A program made the translations under genes and the position numbers. Under the pieces are notes generated by a model. That model did not search any database. It was given only the letters and a program-made list of their open reading frames with translations, and was not told the DNA's origin. Below are positions 1 through 7,991 of a stretch of DNA of 64,000 nucleotides, piece after piece; the first letter of the stretch is position 1; each line of letters starts with the position of its first letter. The stretch comes from Urinicoccus massiliensis (lineage in GTDB: Bacteria; Bacillota; Clostridia; Tissierellales; Peptoniphilaceae), in the NCBI RefSeq assembly GCF_900120405.1, contig NZ_LT635493.1, positions 844,300 to 908,299 of the forward strand. The letters are read 5' to 3'.

Positions 1-324
1 AATAATCGGACCATGTTGCCATTAAGATTTATTGCTGAATCTCTAGGGATGGAAGTTAAATGGGATCAAGAAAAACAAACAGCACATTTTTCTAAAGACG
101 GAAGAACAGCGTCTATTTATATCTATGACAACAAGATTGCTTTATCCAACGGAGAAACAGTTCCTATGGATGCAAATCCAACAATTAAGAAGAATAGAAT
201 TTTTGTATCTCTAACGAATATATCTAAAGTCTTTAATATAAGTAATGGGAATACAAAAGATGGCACAGACCAAGATATTGAATGGAATCCTGAAGACAAT
301 AGTATAAGCATAAAATTAAAGTAA
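1..324 (+). CDS. Stalk-domain (copper amine oxidase N-terminal-like) protein, 3' part only
   Basis: The reading frame is open from the first base, so the gene begins upstream of the window and only the last 107 residues are visible. They match the repeat usually called the copper amine oxidase N-terminal or stalk domain: an R-T-M-L-P-L-R-F-I-A-E-S-L-G segment, a V-K-W-D strand, then a second half-repeat ending in I-E-W-N and a short beta strand. In Firmicutes such repeats usually end secreted or wall-associated proteins. No enzyme motif is visible in this part, so the function of the whole protein cannot be told. A strong hairpin terminator follows. Confidence 0.75.
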   Translation, partial: NNRTMLPLRFIAESLGMEVKWDQEKQTAHFSKDGRTASIYIYDNKIALSNGETVPMDANPTIKKNRIFVSLTNISKVFNISNGNTKDGTDQDIEWNPEDNSISIKLK

Positions 325-354
325 ACTTTTATTCATAAGTTATTGAGTAAAGCA

Positions 355-404
355 TAAAAAAGCTTGCTGAAGGGAAGAACCCTTTCGGCAAGCTTTTTCT
401 TTAT
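355..404. terminator. Bidirectional rho-independent terminator
   Basis: Inverted repeat AAAGCTTGCTGAAGGG / CCCTTTCGGCAAGCTTT with one wobble pair, flanked by A and T runs. It lies between the convergent stalk-domain gene and SLH lipoprotein gene and can serve both. Confidence 0.85.
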
Positions 405-1390
405 AGGTCGGCTAAAATTTTTGCCCATTCTCCCCGGCTAATGGGGGCTTGGGGGTGGAAGAAGTTGTTTAGGTCTCCCACCATGTAGCCTTCCAAACGC
501 ATGACATGGACGGCTTTACGGGCCCAAGGACTAATGTCTTTTTCATCCTGGTAGGCCTTGGCTTTTTTATCTTGGTGGAGGTTACCTAAAAGGTCGGTAT
601 ACTGGTAGAGGATTTGGGCCAATTCTTCCCGGCTGATGGGGTCTTGACCATGGAAGGCTCCATCTGGGTAGCCGGCAACAAGATTATGGCAAACAGCCCA
701 GTCTAAAGCCTCTTTATAGGAATCTTCCGGAGAAACATCGGTAAATTTTTTAGGGCCCTTTATTTCCAAGTCCAGGCCAGAAATTTTGGCGTGGTTGTAG
801 AGACTTTGGACCAGGTCTGCCCGGCTTAGGGGACGGTTTGGGAAAAACTGACTGGAATCTTTCTCTGGCATTAGGGCTTTCTTTTCTACTTGGGCAATGT
901 ACTTGTTGGCCCAATGACCTTGACAATCGGAATAGGAAGAGCGGATTTCTTTTCCGATGACTCTTCGGATGAAGGCGATGAGGTCTTTGTCAGAGGTGAA
1001 AACCCGGGTCTCTTTATCCTTGTAGAAGGTGTAGTGATAAAGGTTGTCTTCCAAGAGGGGTTTGTCGTCATAGAGGAAGAGTTGAGCTGGACCATCTTTT
1101 CCTGCAAATTCCAGCAATAAGGTTTCTTCATCTGGCATAGAGGCTAGGGCTTCTTCAGGGCCGACTTCTTTTAGGAAGGACAAGAGGTAGGTGATTTGCT
1201 TTTTTTCCTGGGGACTTGCCTTGTGAAGTAGGGTTTTTTCTACCTGGTCATCATAGGTGTAAATACTTAGATTTTCAAAAGAGTAGGGATTTTTTTGAAA
1301 ATCAAGTGTGTAAGACTCGGCTTGGCTGGTAGAGGGATGGCAGGCTACAAGGAAGAGGATTAGACAAAAAACGAAAGAAAATTTTTTCAT
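401..1390 (-). CDS. Lipoprotein with three S-layer homology (SLH) domains
   Basis: A 329-residue protein with a lipoprotein signal peptide: a short basic start, a hydrophobic core and a lipobox L-V-A-C with the lipidated cysteine at residue 17. Residues about 155-329 hold three SLH repeats, each with the pattern of a W/Y-A-x-x-A/Y helix, a G-Y or F-P turn and an R-x-E/D-L/W-A motif. SLH repeats normally bind pyruvylated wall polymer. Having both a lipid anchor and SLH repeats would tie the protein to membrane and wall at once. The middle region (about 25-150) is not recognised. The start has a good AAAGGAG site, and the rhodanese gene lies 12 bases upstream, probably in the same operon. Confidence 0.85.
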   Translation of the reverse strand: MKKFSFVFCLILFLVACHPSTSQAESYTLDFQKNPYSFENLSIYTYDDQVEKTLLHKASPQEKKQITYLLSFLKEVGPEEALASMPDEETLLLEFAGKDGPAQLFLYDDKPLLEDNLYHYTFYKDKETRVFTSDKDLIAFIRRVIGKEIRSSYSDCQGHWANKYIAQVEKKALMPEKDSSQFFPNRPLSRADLVQSLYNHAKISGLDLEIKGPKKFTDVSPEDSYKEALDWAVCHNLVAGYPDGAFHGQDPISREELAQILYQYTDLLGNLHQDKKAKAYQDEKDISPWARKAVHVMRLEGYMVGDLNNFFHPQAPISRGEWAKILADL

Positions 1391-1402
1391 AACTAGCTCC
1401 TT

Positions 1403-1717
1403 TTATTTTTCCAGGGGGCCGAACTCGTCTTTATAGTCCAAGACGCCCCCTATATTGTAGGCTTGCTGGTAGCCTTGGGACCGTAAGTAGTCACAGGCTT
1501 GGCCGGACCGGGCTCCGGACCGGCAGTAGACCAAGAGGACATGGTCTTTTTCAAAGGCTCCATCCTGGACGCTTTGGACAAGGGATGTCAGGGGGTAAAG
1601 CTCCGCTTGGGGCAGGTGGCCTTCTTGAAATTCATCTTTTTCTCGGACGTCAATAAGCCGGACTTGACCCGGAGATTCTTTAAATTTTTTTAGGCCTTGG
1701 GCAAAAGTAATCCGCAT
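1403..1717 (-). CDS. Single-domain rhodanese-like sulfurtransferase
   Basis: A 104-residue protein made of one rhodanese domain. It shows the L-I-D-V-R-E strand near residue 21 and the active loop Y-C-R-S-G-A-R-S with the catalytic cysteine at residue 65; the conserved G-G-V/W-x-x-W/Y end is present as G-G-V-L-D-Y. Such proteins carry a persulfide and move sulfane sulfur, here most likely in the cytoplasm because there is no signal peptide. Start ATG with a strong AAAGGAGG site. It is the first gene of a pair with the SLH lipoprotein; its physiological acceptor is unknown. Confidence 0.88.
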   Translation of the reverse strand: MRITFAQGLKKFKESPGQVRLIDVREKDEFQEGHLPQAELYPLTSLVQSVQDGAFEKDHVLLVYCRSGARSGQACDYLRSQGYQQAYNIGGVLDYKDEFGPLEK

Positions 1718-1777
1718 AAATCCTCCTTTATGGTTTTACAATGTCTTTCTTACCCCTATTATAGCATAGGCAGGGAT

Positions 1778-1815
1778 AAAAAAACTCTCCCGGATGATTT
1801 CCGAGAGAGTTGAAG
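1778..1815 (-). terminator. Terminator of the uracil permease gene
   Basis: Read on the minus strand, AACTCTCTCGG and CCGGGAGAGTT form a stem with one mismatch followed by a run of seven T, just after the permease stop codon. Confidence 0.85.
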
Positions 1816-1819
1816 GATT

Positions 1820-3103
1820 TTATTTTGCCTTGGCATCCTTGGGCAGGATCAAGTTTAACAAGATACCTACGACGGCAGACAGGGCTGTACCGGAAAGGTT
1901 GGCCAGCTGGCTGATGGGGTAGACGGCACCCCCAAGACCCAAGACCATCATGGCCGAGGCGATGATGAGGTTTCTTTGGGAAGAAAAGTCCACCTGGTTG
2001 TCAATAAGGACCCGGAGGCCGTTGGAGGCAATGGCCCCATAGAGTAAAAGGCTCATTCCCCCTAAGACGGGTTCGGGGATGGACATGATGACGGCTTGGA
2101 CCGGGGCAAAGAAACTCAGGATGATGGCAATAATGGCAGCTCCTGAAATAACGCTGGTGGAGGCCACACCTGTCAGGGAAACAACCCCTGTGTTTTCTCC
2201 ATAGGTGGTGTTGGCTGGACCTCCCAAAAAGGCCGATACGGCTGTTGCCAACCCATCACCGGCAATGGTCTTGGACAGGCCAGGGTCTTTTAAAAAGTTG
2301 CGGCCACAAATCTTACTTAGGACCGTGTGGTCGCCAATGTGTTCAGATAAGGTCACAAAGGCTACAGGGAGAATGGCCAGGGCCTCGGGGCCAAAGTAAA
2401 AGTTGTAGCGGTTAAAGTGACGGGTTGCAAAGGGCAGGTAGAAGTCCGGCAGGTGGAAGATGCCCTTTTGGAAGGTCTCTATAATGCCGGAGTAGTCCAC
2501 TAGGTGGAGGACCATGGAAAAAACATAGCCAAAGCATATTCCTATAAGGAAGGGGATGATTTTAAAGACCCCCTTGGCCTTGGTGGAAACGAAGGCTGTA
2601 ACCAAAAAGGTCACTACAGCCACTAGCATGTGGATAGGGTCTCCACCGGCGATAAATCCAGCTTGCTTGACAGCTGTAGGAGAAAGACCTAGACCAATGA
2701 CGATGATCATGGGGCCAATGACAATGGGGGGCAGGAGCTTGTCCAGCCAGCCTGTGCCGGTGAAGTGGAGGATAAAGGCCACCAGGAGGTAGATACAACC
2801 GATGAGGATGATGCCTGTTTGCGAGGCATCAACAGACCCGCCCATGGCCTTCATGGCATATTGCATGGCGGCTATGTAGGCAAAAGAAGATCCCAGGTAG
2901 ACAGGAACCTTAAACCGGGTCAGGACTTGGTAGATGAGGGTTCCCAGGCCGCTGCAAAAAAGAGCGACAGAAACTGGCAGACCCACTACCAGGGGAACGA
3001 GGATTGTGGCTCCAAACATGGCGAAGACGTGTTGGAAGCTCAAGAGGACCGACTTACCCAAGGGGGGTCTTTGGTCGACATTGTACAAGAGATTTGATTG
3101 CAT
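1820..3103 (-). CDS. uraA: Uracil/xanthine permease (NCS2 family)
   Basis: A 427-residue polytopic membrane protein with about 12-14 hydrophobic segments. The family signature around residue 300 (T-Y-G-E-N-T-G) and the earlier G-S-S-F-A segment are characteristic of nucleobase-cation symporters of the NCS2 group; length and sequence fit uracil permease (UraA/PyrP) best. It brings uracil across the cytoplasmic membrane, which suits the uracil phosphoribosyltransferase gene 2 kb away on the other strand. It is a single-gene unit with its own terminator. A xanthine or other nucleobase specificity cannot be excluded from sequence alone. Confidence 0.88.
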   Translation of the reverse strand: MQSNLLYNVDQRPPLGKSVLLSFQHVFAMFGATILVPLVVGLPVSVALFCSGLGTLIYQVLTRFKVPVYLGSSFAYIAAMQYAMKAMGGSVDASQTGIILIGCIYLLVAFILHFTGTGWLDKLLPPIVIGPMIIVIGLGLSPTAVKQAGFIAGGDPIHMLVAVVTFLVTAFVSTKAKGVFKIIPFLIGICFGYVFSMVLHLVDYSGIIETFQKGIFHLPDFYLPFATRHFNRYNFYFGPEALAILPVAFVTLSEHIGDHTVLSKICGRNFLKDPGLSKTIAGDGLATAVSAFLGGPANTTYGENTGVVSLTGVASTSVISGAAIIAIILSFFAPVQAVIMSIPEPVLGGMSLLLYGAIASNGLRVLIDNQVDFSSQRNLIIASAMMVLGLGGAVYPISQLANLSGTALSAVVGILLNLILPKDAKAK

Positions 3104-3138
3104 AATTCACCTTCCTGGATAGAAAATTTAGGATTGGA

Positions 3139-3163
3139 AGGGGGTCTTTTTTGCCCTTCCATA
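3139..3163 (-). other. Leader hairpin upstream of uracil permease
   Basis: On the minus strand GGAAGGG and CCCTTCC form a hairpin about 35-60 bases ahead of the permease start. No T run follows and no PyrR-binding consensus is evident, so a regulatory role is only a possibility. Confidence 0.3.
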
Positions 3164-3220
3164 ACAAAAAAATACTATCATATTTACTGGGGCTTTTCAA
3201 TAAGTGGGGGGTCATATTTC

Positions 3221-3249
3221 TTGTTGTTCTGACGGTTTCTTGGTATAAT
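3221..3249 (+). promoter_or_regulatory. SigA-type promoter for the sua5-wecB gene run
   Basis: TTGTTG (3221-3226), a 17-base spacer and TATAAT (3244-3249) stand 35 bases ahead of the ATG of the threonylcarbamoyl-AMP synthase gene. This is the only promoter-like match before the six-gene run that follows. Confidence 0.7.
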
Positions 3250-3283
3250 AAAAAGAGTGTAAACATGGAGGGAGTTGAATACC

Positions 3284-4339
3284 ATGGAGACAGAAGTACT
3301 ACAATTAAAAAGCCCCACAGATCCAGAGGTCATTGAAAAGGGGGCCATGATTATAAAAAACGGAGGCCTGGTGGCCTTTCCGACAGAAACAGTTTACGGC
3401 CTAGGGGCCAACGGCTTGGACCCCAAGGCTGTGGCTAAAATTTATGAAGCCAAGGGACGGCCCAGCGACAATCCTATGATTTTACATATTTCCAGCCAGG
3501 AAATGTTGGAGGAATTGGTCCGGGAAATTCCCAATCAGGCCCGGGACTGTATGGATATGTTTTGGCCGGGGCCCCTGACCATGATTTTTTACAAGAAGGA
3601 CCTGATTCCAGACAAGGTCTGTGCAGGTTTGGACACTGTGGCCATCCGGATGCCCTCGGACCCCTTTGCCCGGGCCTTGATCCAGGCTTCGGGAGTGCCT
3701 ATTGCGGCTCCTTCGGCCAATACATCTGGCAGGCCTTCTCCCACCAAGGCAGCCCATGTCTTGGAAGATATGGCCGGAAAGATTGAACTCATTGTGGATG
3801 GGGGGCCAACCCAAGTGGGGATTGAGTCTACGGTTTTGGATATGACAGTGGACCCGCCCATGCTTTTGCGTCCCGGGGGTGTGACCCTGGAGGATTTAAA
3901 GGAACTCTTGGGGGATGTAGATGTGGACCCGGCCCTTTTAGGGGGCAAGCCCAAGGAGGTCCTCCATCCCAAGAGTCCGGGGCAAAAGTACAAGCACTAT
4001 GCCCCCAAGGCAGACTGCCTGCTCTTTGCCGGGAACTTGAAAAATGTAGCCAAGGAAGTCAACAAGAGGATCAAGGAAAATCCCAACAAGAAGATTGCTG
4101 TTTTGGCCACGGAAGAAACCATGGACCTCTATACAGAGAAGCCCTACCTCTTGATTAACATGGGGTCTAGGGAACATATGGAAGAAATTGCCCACAATAT
4201 TTTTAACTCCTTGAGGGAGTGTGACGAAGAGGACGTGGACCTGATTTTTGTGGAAGGTTTTTCCTTCCAGGGCATGGGCCAGGGAATCATGAACCGTCTC
4301 TTAAAGGCTTGTGGGGGAAAGGTGGTTTTGGGTCTTTGA
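3284..4339 (+). CDS. sua5: Threonylcarbamoyl-AMP synthase (Sua5/YwlC)
   Basis: A 351-residue two-domain enzyme: a YrdC domain (about 1-210, with the K-x-R-P... segment K-G-R-P-S-D-N-P and the P-T-E-T-V-Y-G-L-G signature) followed by the linker S-P-G-Q-K-Y-K-H-Y-A-P and a C-terminal Sua5 domain. It makes threonylcarbamoyl-adenylate from threonine, bicarbonate and ATP for the t6A modification of tRNAs. The ATG at 3284 is preferred over the TTG at 3275 because GGAGGG lies 11 bases before the former and only 2 before the latter. The next gene begins at its stop codon, as in the ywlC-ywlE region of bacilli. Confidence 0.93.
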   Translation: METEVLQLKSPTDPEVIEKGAMIIKNGGLVAFPTETVYGLGANGLDPKAVAKIYEAKGRPSDNPMILHISSQEMLEELVREIPNQARDCMDMFWPGPLTMIFYKKDLIPDKVCAGLDTVAIRMPSDPFARALIQASGVPIAAPSANTSGRPSPTKAAHVLEDMAGKIELIVDGGPTQVGIESTVLDMTVDPPMLLRPGGVTLEDLKELLGDVDVDPALLGGKPKEVLHPKSPGQKYKHYAPKADCLLFAGNLKNVAKEVNKRIKENPNKKIAVLATEETMDLYTEKPYLLINMGSREHMEEIAHNIFNSLRECDEEDVDLIFVEGFSFQGMGQGIMNRLLKACGGKVVLGL

Positions 4340-4749
4340 ACATCCTATATATCTGTGCAGGAAACACCTGCCGCAGCCCTATGGCCCAATACTATAGCCA
4401 GGGGGCCTTTCCCGGAGATAATTTTCGCTCTCGGGGCCTCTATGGGTCCGGGGGGCCTATGAGTCCTGGAGCCTTGGAGGTCTTGGACCAAGATGGTCTT
4501 GACGGCCGGGGCCATGTAAGTCAGACCCTGCAAGAGGAGGACCTGGCCTGGGCAGATTGGATTGTCCCCATGACCCGGGACATCCAAGACCAGATAAGGG
4601 GCCTTGGTGGGAACAAGGTCTTTGGATTTTGGGACCAGGGAGGCAGTGAAATTCCCGACCCCTATGGGGGAGATGGGACCGTCTACCAAATTACTTATGA
4701 TCTATTAAAGAAAAACATCCATTTAATGATGGAGACTTTGGAGGGATAA
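4336..4749 (+). CDS. ywlE: Low-molecular-weight phosphatase, probable protein-arginine phosphatase (YwlE-like)
   Basis: About 137 residues of the low-molecular-weight tyrosine phosphatase fold. The P-loop C-x5-R appears as C-A-G-N-T-C-R-S near the N-terminus and the general-acid loop as D-P-Y-G-G. The threonine at the fifth position of the P-loop is the residue that, in Bacillus YwlE, favours phosphoarginine over phosphotyrosine, so an arginine phosphatase role is likely but not proven. The start is taken as TTG at 4336, overlapping the upstream TGA; the longer GTG start would add nine residues before the beta strand. Position after sua5 and before rpiB matches the conserved Firmicute order. 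Confidence 0.85.
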   Translation: MNILYICAGNTCRSPMAQYYSQGAFPGDNFRSRGLYGSGGPMSPGALEVLDQDGLDGRGHVSQTLQEEDLAWADWIVPMTRDIQDQIRGLGGNKVFGFWDQGGSEIPDPYGGDGTVYQITYDLLKKNIHLMMETLEG

Positions 4750-4750
4750 A

Positions 4751-5209
4751 ATGCAAATAGCTTGTGGAGCAGACCACGGCGGCGTGGACTTAAAAGACCA
4801 GCTGGTGGCCTATTTGAAAGAAGAGGGATACCAGGTCTTGGACCTGGGGACCCATGGACATGAAAGTGTGGACTATCCTCAGTACGGCCAGGCAGTGGCT
4901 GAAAAGGTAGCTAAAAAAGAAGCAGACTTCGGCCTTTGTGTTTGTGGTAGTGGCATTGGAATTTCCATTGCAGCCAACAAGGTCAAGGGCGTCCGTTGTG
5001 TCCGGGCCCACGATCCCTATTCAGCGGAAATGAGCCGCCGCCACAACAACTGCAATGTTATTGGCATGGGGGGCCGGTTTGTTGGCCTGGACATGGCCAA
5101 AAAATGTCTGAAGGTTTTTTTAGAAACAGAATTTGAAGGGGGCCGCCACCAAAGACGGGTTGGCCAATTGGAAAGAGAAGAAAAAGATAGGGGAGAATGC
5201 CATGAGTAA
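4751..5209 (+). CDS. rpiB: Ribose-5-phosphate isomerase B
   Basis: A 152-residue RpiB/LacAB-family enzyme that interconverts ribose 5-phosphate and ribulose 5-phosphate in the pentose phosphate pathway. The N-terminal A-C-G-A-D-H-G-G motif, the [13 protein letters not shown] loop with the catalytic cysteine, and the R-R-H-N-N-C-N-V segment are all present. It starts one base after the upstream stop codon and overlaps upp by 8 bases, so all three are translated from one message. Its product can feed PRPP, the co-substrate of the next gene's enzyme. Confidence 0.94.
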   Translation: MQIACGADHGGVDLKDQLVAYLKEEGYQVLDLGTHGHESVDYPQYGQAVAEKVAKKEADFGLCVCGSGIGISIAANKVKGVRCVRAHDPYSAEMSRRHNNCNVIGMGGRFVGLDMAKKCLKVFLETEFEGGRHQRRVGQLEREEKDRGECHE

Positions 5210-5831
5210 ACTTATTATTACAGACCATCCATTGATTCAACACAAGATCACCTTGATGCGCAAGACCGATACATCCAGTATGCAGTTCCGTCAATTGGCC
5301 ACAGAAGTTGCCACCTTGATGGGCTATGAAGTCACCCGGACCCTGCAAACCCGGGAAATTGAAGTGGAAACCCCCATGGAAAAAACCACTGGAGTGGAAA
5401 TTTCTGGGAAAAAAGTGGTTTTAGTACCTATTTTAAGGGCCGGCCTGGGTATGGTAGACGGATTTTCTCAATTAATGCCTGGAGCCCGGGTGGGCCACAT
5501 TGGTCTTTACCGGGACCCTGAAACTTTAAAACCTGTGGAATACTATTGTAAGATGCCGGGAGAATTGAAAAATCGCCAAGTCATCCTTTTGGACCCCATG
5601 TTGGCCACAGGAGGCAGCCTGACAGATGCCGCCACCCTCTTAAAGGAAAGGGGAGCCGACCACATCCAAGCTGTATGTTTGATTGGTGCCCCGGAAGGGG
5701 TAGAGGCCTTCCAAAAGGCCCATCCAGACATTGACCTCTACCTGGGCCACCTGGACCGGCAATTAAATGACCACGGCTACATCCTGCCGGGTCTGGGAGA
5801 TGCCGGGGACCGCTTGTTTGGTACCAAGTAA
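5202..5831 (+). CDS. upp: Uracil phosphoribosyltransferase
   Basis: A 209-residue enzyme that joins uracil to PRPP to give UMP, the salvage step for uracil taken up by the permease at 1.8-3.1 kb. The start ATG at 5202 gives the family's usual [15 protein letters not shown] beginning; an in-frame ATG 69 bases upstream would add a non-conserved extension. The PRPP-binding stretch [11 protein letters not shown] and the uracil-binding C-terminal [13 protein letters not shown] motif are intact. AGGGGAG precedes the start. Confidence 0.96.
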   Translation: MSKLIITDHPLIQHKITLMRKTDTSSMQFRQLATEVATLMGYEVTRTLQTREIEVETPMEKTTGVEISGKKVVLVPILRAGLGMVDGFSQLMPGARVGHIGLYRDPETLKPVEYYCKMPGELKNRQVILLDPMLATGGSLTDAATLLKERGADHIQAVCLIGAPEGVEAFQKAHPDIDLYLGHLDRQLNDHGYILPGLGDAGDRLFGTK

Positions 5832-5834
5832 GAG

Positions 5835-6872
5835 ATGGTAGACATGTTGACGATTAAGGGCTTTTTTCTGGCGGGGCTTGTGAGTTTTATCTTGACCCCC
5901 TTTGTCCGGAGGCTCTGCTTGAAAATGGACTGGATGGACGTGCCCAAGGATGCAAGGCGGGTCCACAAAAAACCCATCCCCCGGATTGGGGGGATTGCCA
6001 TCTACCTGGCTTTTTTGCTGGCTATGTTGGTTTATTGTCCCCTGAACCGGGAATCCATTGGCCTTTTAGTGGGGGCCAGTGTCATTGTCCTATCAGGCTT
6101 TATTGACGACACCAAGGGCTTGACCCCCCGGGGCAAGTTAATCTTCCAAGCCCTGGCAGCCCTTTGCCTGGTTTGGGGTGGGTCTTCCATTGAGTTTTTC
6201 ACCAACCCCACACCGGGGCATGAGTTGGTTTACCTGGGCTATTTGGGCATCCCCCTGACTATTTTTTGGGTGGCGGGGATTACCAACAGCATCAACCTCA
6301 TTGACGGCTTAGACGGCCTGGCTTCGGGAGTTACTATGATCAGTGCCATCTCCCTCTTATTTATCGCCCAACGCTACCAACAAACCCAGGTGGTGGTTGT
6401 GGCAGCTATTTTGGCCGGGGCCTGTTTGGGATTTTTATTTTTCAACTTCAACCCAGCCTCGATTTTTATGGGGGACACCGGGGCCCTCTTACTGGGCTTT
6501 GTCCTGAGCTATATCTCCATTGAGGGGGTTATGAAGTCTGTGGCGGCCATTGCCATCTTCCTACCGGTCATCATCCTGGGGGTGCCGATTTTTGACACCA
6601 CCTTTGCCATGTTGCGGAGGGCCATTTCAGGCAGGGGGATTATGAGTGCCGACAAGGGCCACCTCCACCACAGGCTCCTAAACAAGGGCCTGTCTCAAAG
6701 GGAAACCGTGGCGGTCCTATACCTAATCAGCATCCTGTTTGGAATCCTGGCCAACATCGTCAGTCGCTTGCCGGCCAAGGATGCCATGACGGTTTGTGTG
6801 ATTATTATTGTTTTGGTTTTCTTGCTGGCCAGTCTTTTCGGCATGTTTAGCAGCAAGGGAACCCAGGAATAG
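5835..6872 (+). CDS. tagO: Undecaprenyl-phosphate sugar-1-phosphate transferase (TagO/WecA/MraY family)
   Basis: A 345-residue membrane protein with about ten hydrophobic segments. It carries the family's acidic motifs on cytoplasmic loops: F-I-D-D (about residue 90), N-L-I-D-G-L-D-G (about 154), F-M-G-D-T-G (about 213) and H-L-H-H-R (about 276). The last is typical of WecA/TagO-type enzymes, which load GlcNAc-1-phosphate on undecaprenyl phosphate to start wall polymer synthesis. The next gene, a UDP-GlcNAc 2-epimerase making UDP-ManNAc, supports a role in teichoic-acid-like or secondary wall polymer synthesis. No strong ribosome site is visible; ATG at 5844 is an alternative start. Confidence 0.88.
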   Translation: MVDMLTIKGFFLAGLVSFILTPFVRRLCLKMDWMDVPKDARRVHKKPIPRIGGIAIYLAFLLAMLVYCPLNRESIGLLVGASVIVLSGFIDDTKGLTPRGKLIFQALAALCLVWGGSSIEFFTNPTPGHELVYLGYLGIPLTIFWVAGITNSINLIDGLDGLASGVTMISAISLLFIAQRYQQTQVVVVAAILAGACLGFLFFNFNPASIFMGDTGALLLGFVLSYISIEGVMKSVAAIAIFLPVIILGVPIFDTTFAMLRRAISGRGIMSADKGHLHHRLLNKGLSQRETVAVLYLISILFGILANIVSRLPAKDAMTVCVIIIVLVFLLASLFGMFSSKGTQE

Positions 6873-6883
6873 AGGAGGCGAGC

Positions 6884-7990
6884 ATGAAAGTCTTAGTTGT
6901 CTTTGGAACTAGACCCGAGGCCATTAAAATGGCGCCCATTGTCAAGGAAATGCAAAAACGGACAGACTTTGACCCCGTCATTGCCGTAACGGGTCAGCAC
7001 CGGGAAATGCTGGACCAGGTTTTGGAAATTTTTCAAATCCAACCGGATTATGATTTAAACATCTTCAAGGCCGGACAAAGTCTGACCTATATCACCACCG
7101 GGGCCCTGGAGGGCCTGGAGGGGATTATTAAAAAGGAAAGGCCTGACTGCCTTTTGATCCAAGGAGATACCACCACAGTCTTTTCTGGAGCCCTGGCAGC
7201 CTTTTACCAGGAGGTCAAGGTGGGTCATGTAGAGGCGGGTCTAAGGTCCCACAACCTCTATTCTCCCTATCCAGAAGAAGCCAACCGCCGCCTGGTTAGC
7301 GTCTTGAGCCACTGGCACTTTACCCCTACGGAAAAGAACCGGGACAACCTCTTAAGAGAAGGGGTGGACCTGGCAAGGATCTACTTAACAGGCAATACGG
7401 TTATTGATGCCTTAAAGTACACAGTCCAAAAGGACTACCAATTTGAAGAAAGTCTTTTAAATGGTCTGGACTATGAAAACAAGAAGGTCATCCTCTTAAC
7501 TACCCACCGGAGGGAAAATATCGGCCAGCCCATGAAGAATATCTTTTCCGCCATCCGCCGGATTGTGGATGAAAATCCCCAGGTGGAAGTGGTCTTTCCA
7601 AGACATAAAAACCCCAAGGTCCGGGAACTTTCAGACCCCTACTTCCAGGGCCACGACCGGATCCACTGCACAGAGCCCTTGGACTACCTACCCTTTACCA
7701 ACCTTATGAGCCGGGTCCACTTTGTGGTGACAGACTCAGGGGGAATTCAAGAAGAGGCTCCAGCTCTAGGAAAACCCGTCTTGGTGGTTCGTAGAGAAAC
7801 CGAAAGACCAGAAGGGGTGGAAGCTGGAACAGCCCGCTTGGTGGGAACGGAAGAAGAAAGCCTCTACCAGGCCTGTCAAGAACTCTTGACCCAGCCCCAG
7901 GCCTATGAAGCCATGGCCAAGGCTGTCAACCCCTATGGGGACGGCCATGCAGCAAAAAAAATCTGCGACGCCCTGGTGGGGGAAAAATAA
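6884..7990 (+). CDS. wecB: UDP-N-acetylglucosamine 2-epimerase (non-hydrolysing)
   Basis: A 368-residue cytoplasmic enzyme that interconverts UDP-GlcNAc and UDP-ManNAc. The opening V-F-G-T-R-P-E-A-I-K-M-A-P, the H-V-E-A-G-L-R-S segment near residue 115 and the T-D-S-G-G-I-Q-E-E-A loop near 282 define the family. AGAGGAGGCGAGC before the ATG is a strong ribosome site. It follows the lipid carrier transferase by 11 bases, so the pair probably supplies a ManNAc-containing wall polymer. An ISL3 element inserted at the stop codon leaves the coding sequence intact but separates it from its own terminator. Confidence 0.93.
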   Translation: MKVLVVFGTRPEAIKMAPIVKEMQKRTDFDPVIAVTGQHREMLDQVLEIFQIQPDYDLNIFKAGQSLTYITTGALEGLEGIIKKERPDCLLIQGDTTTVFSGALAAFYQEVKVGHVEAGLRSHNLYSPYPEEANRRLVSVLSHWHFTPTEKNRDNLLREGVDLARIYLTGNTVIDALKYTVQKDYQFEESLLNGLDYENKKVILLTTHRRENIGQPMKNIFSAIRRIVDENPQVEVVFPRHKNPKVRELSDPYFQGHDRIHCTEPLDYLPFTNLMSRVHFVVTDSGGIQEEAPALGKPVLVVRRETERPEGVEAGTARLVGTEEESLYQACQELLTQPQAYEAMAKAVNPYGDGHAAKKICDALVGEK

Positions 7991-7991
7991 A
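7984..7991 (+). repeat. Left 8-bp target-site duplication of the ISL3 element
   Basis: AAAATAAA here is repeated exactly at 9342-9349, next to the right inverted repeat. The duplicated bases contain the TAA stop codon of the epimerase gene. Confidence 0.9.

Noticed and set aside
2205-3122. Long open frames on the plus strand across the permease gene, and many similar opposite-strand frames
   Set aside because: They mirror the codon pattern of the real gene on the other strand, lack ribosome sites and resemble no protein family.
3104-3220. A PyrR-type attenuator ahead of the uracil permease
   Set aside because: There is a hairpin, but no PyrR-binding consensus and no T run after it, so control by PyrR is not supported.
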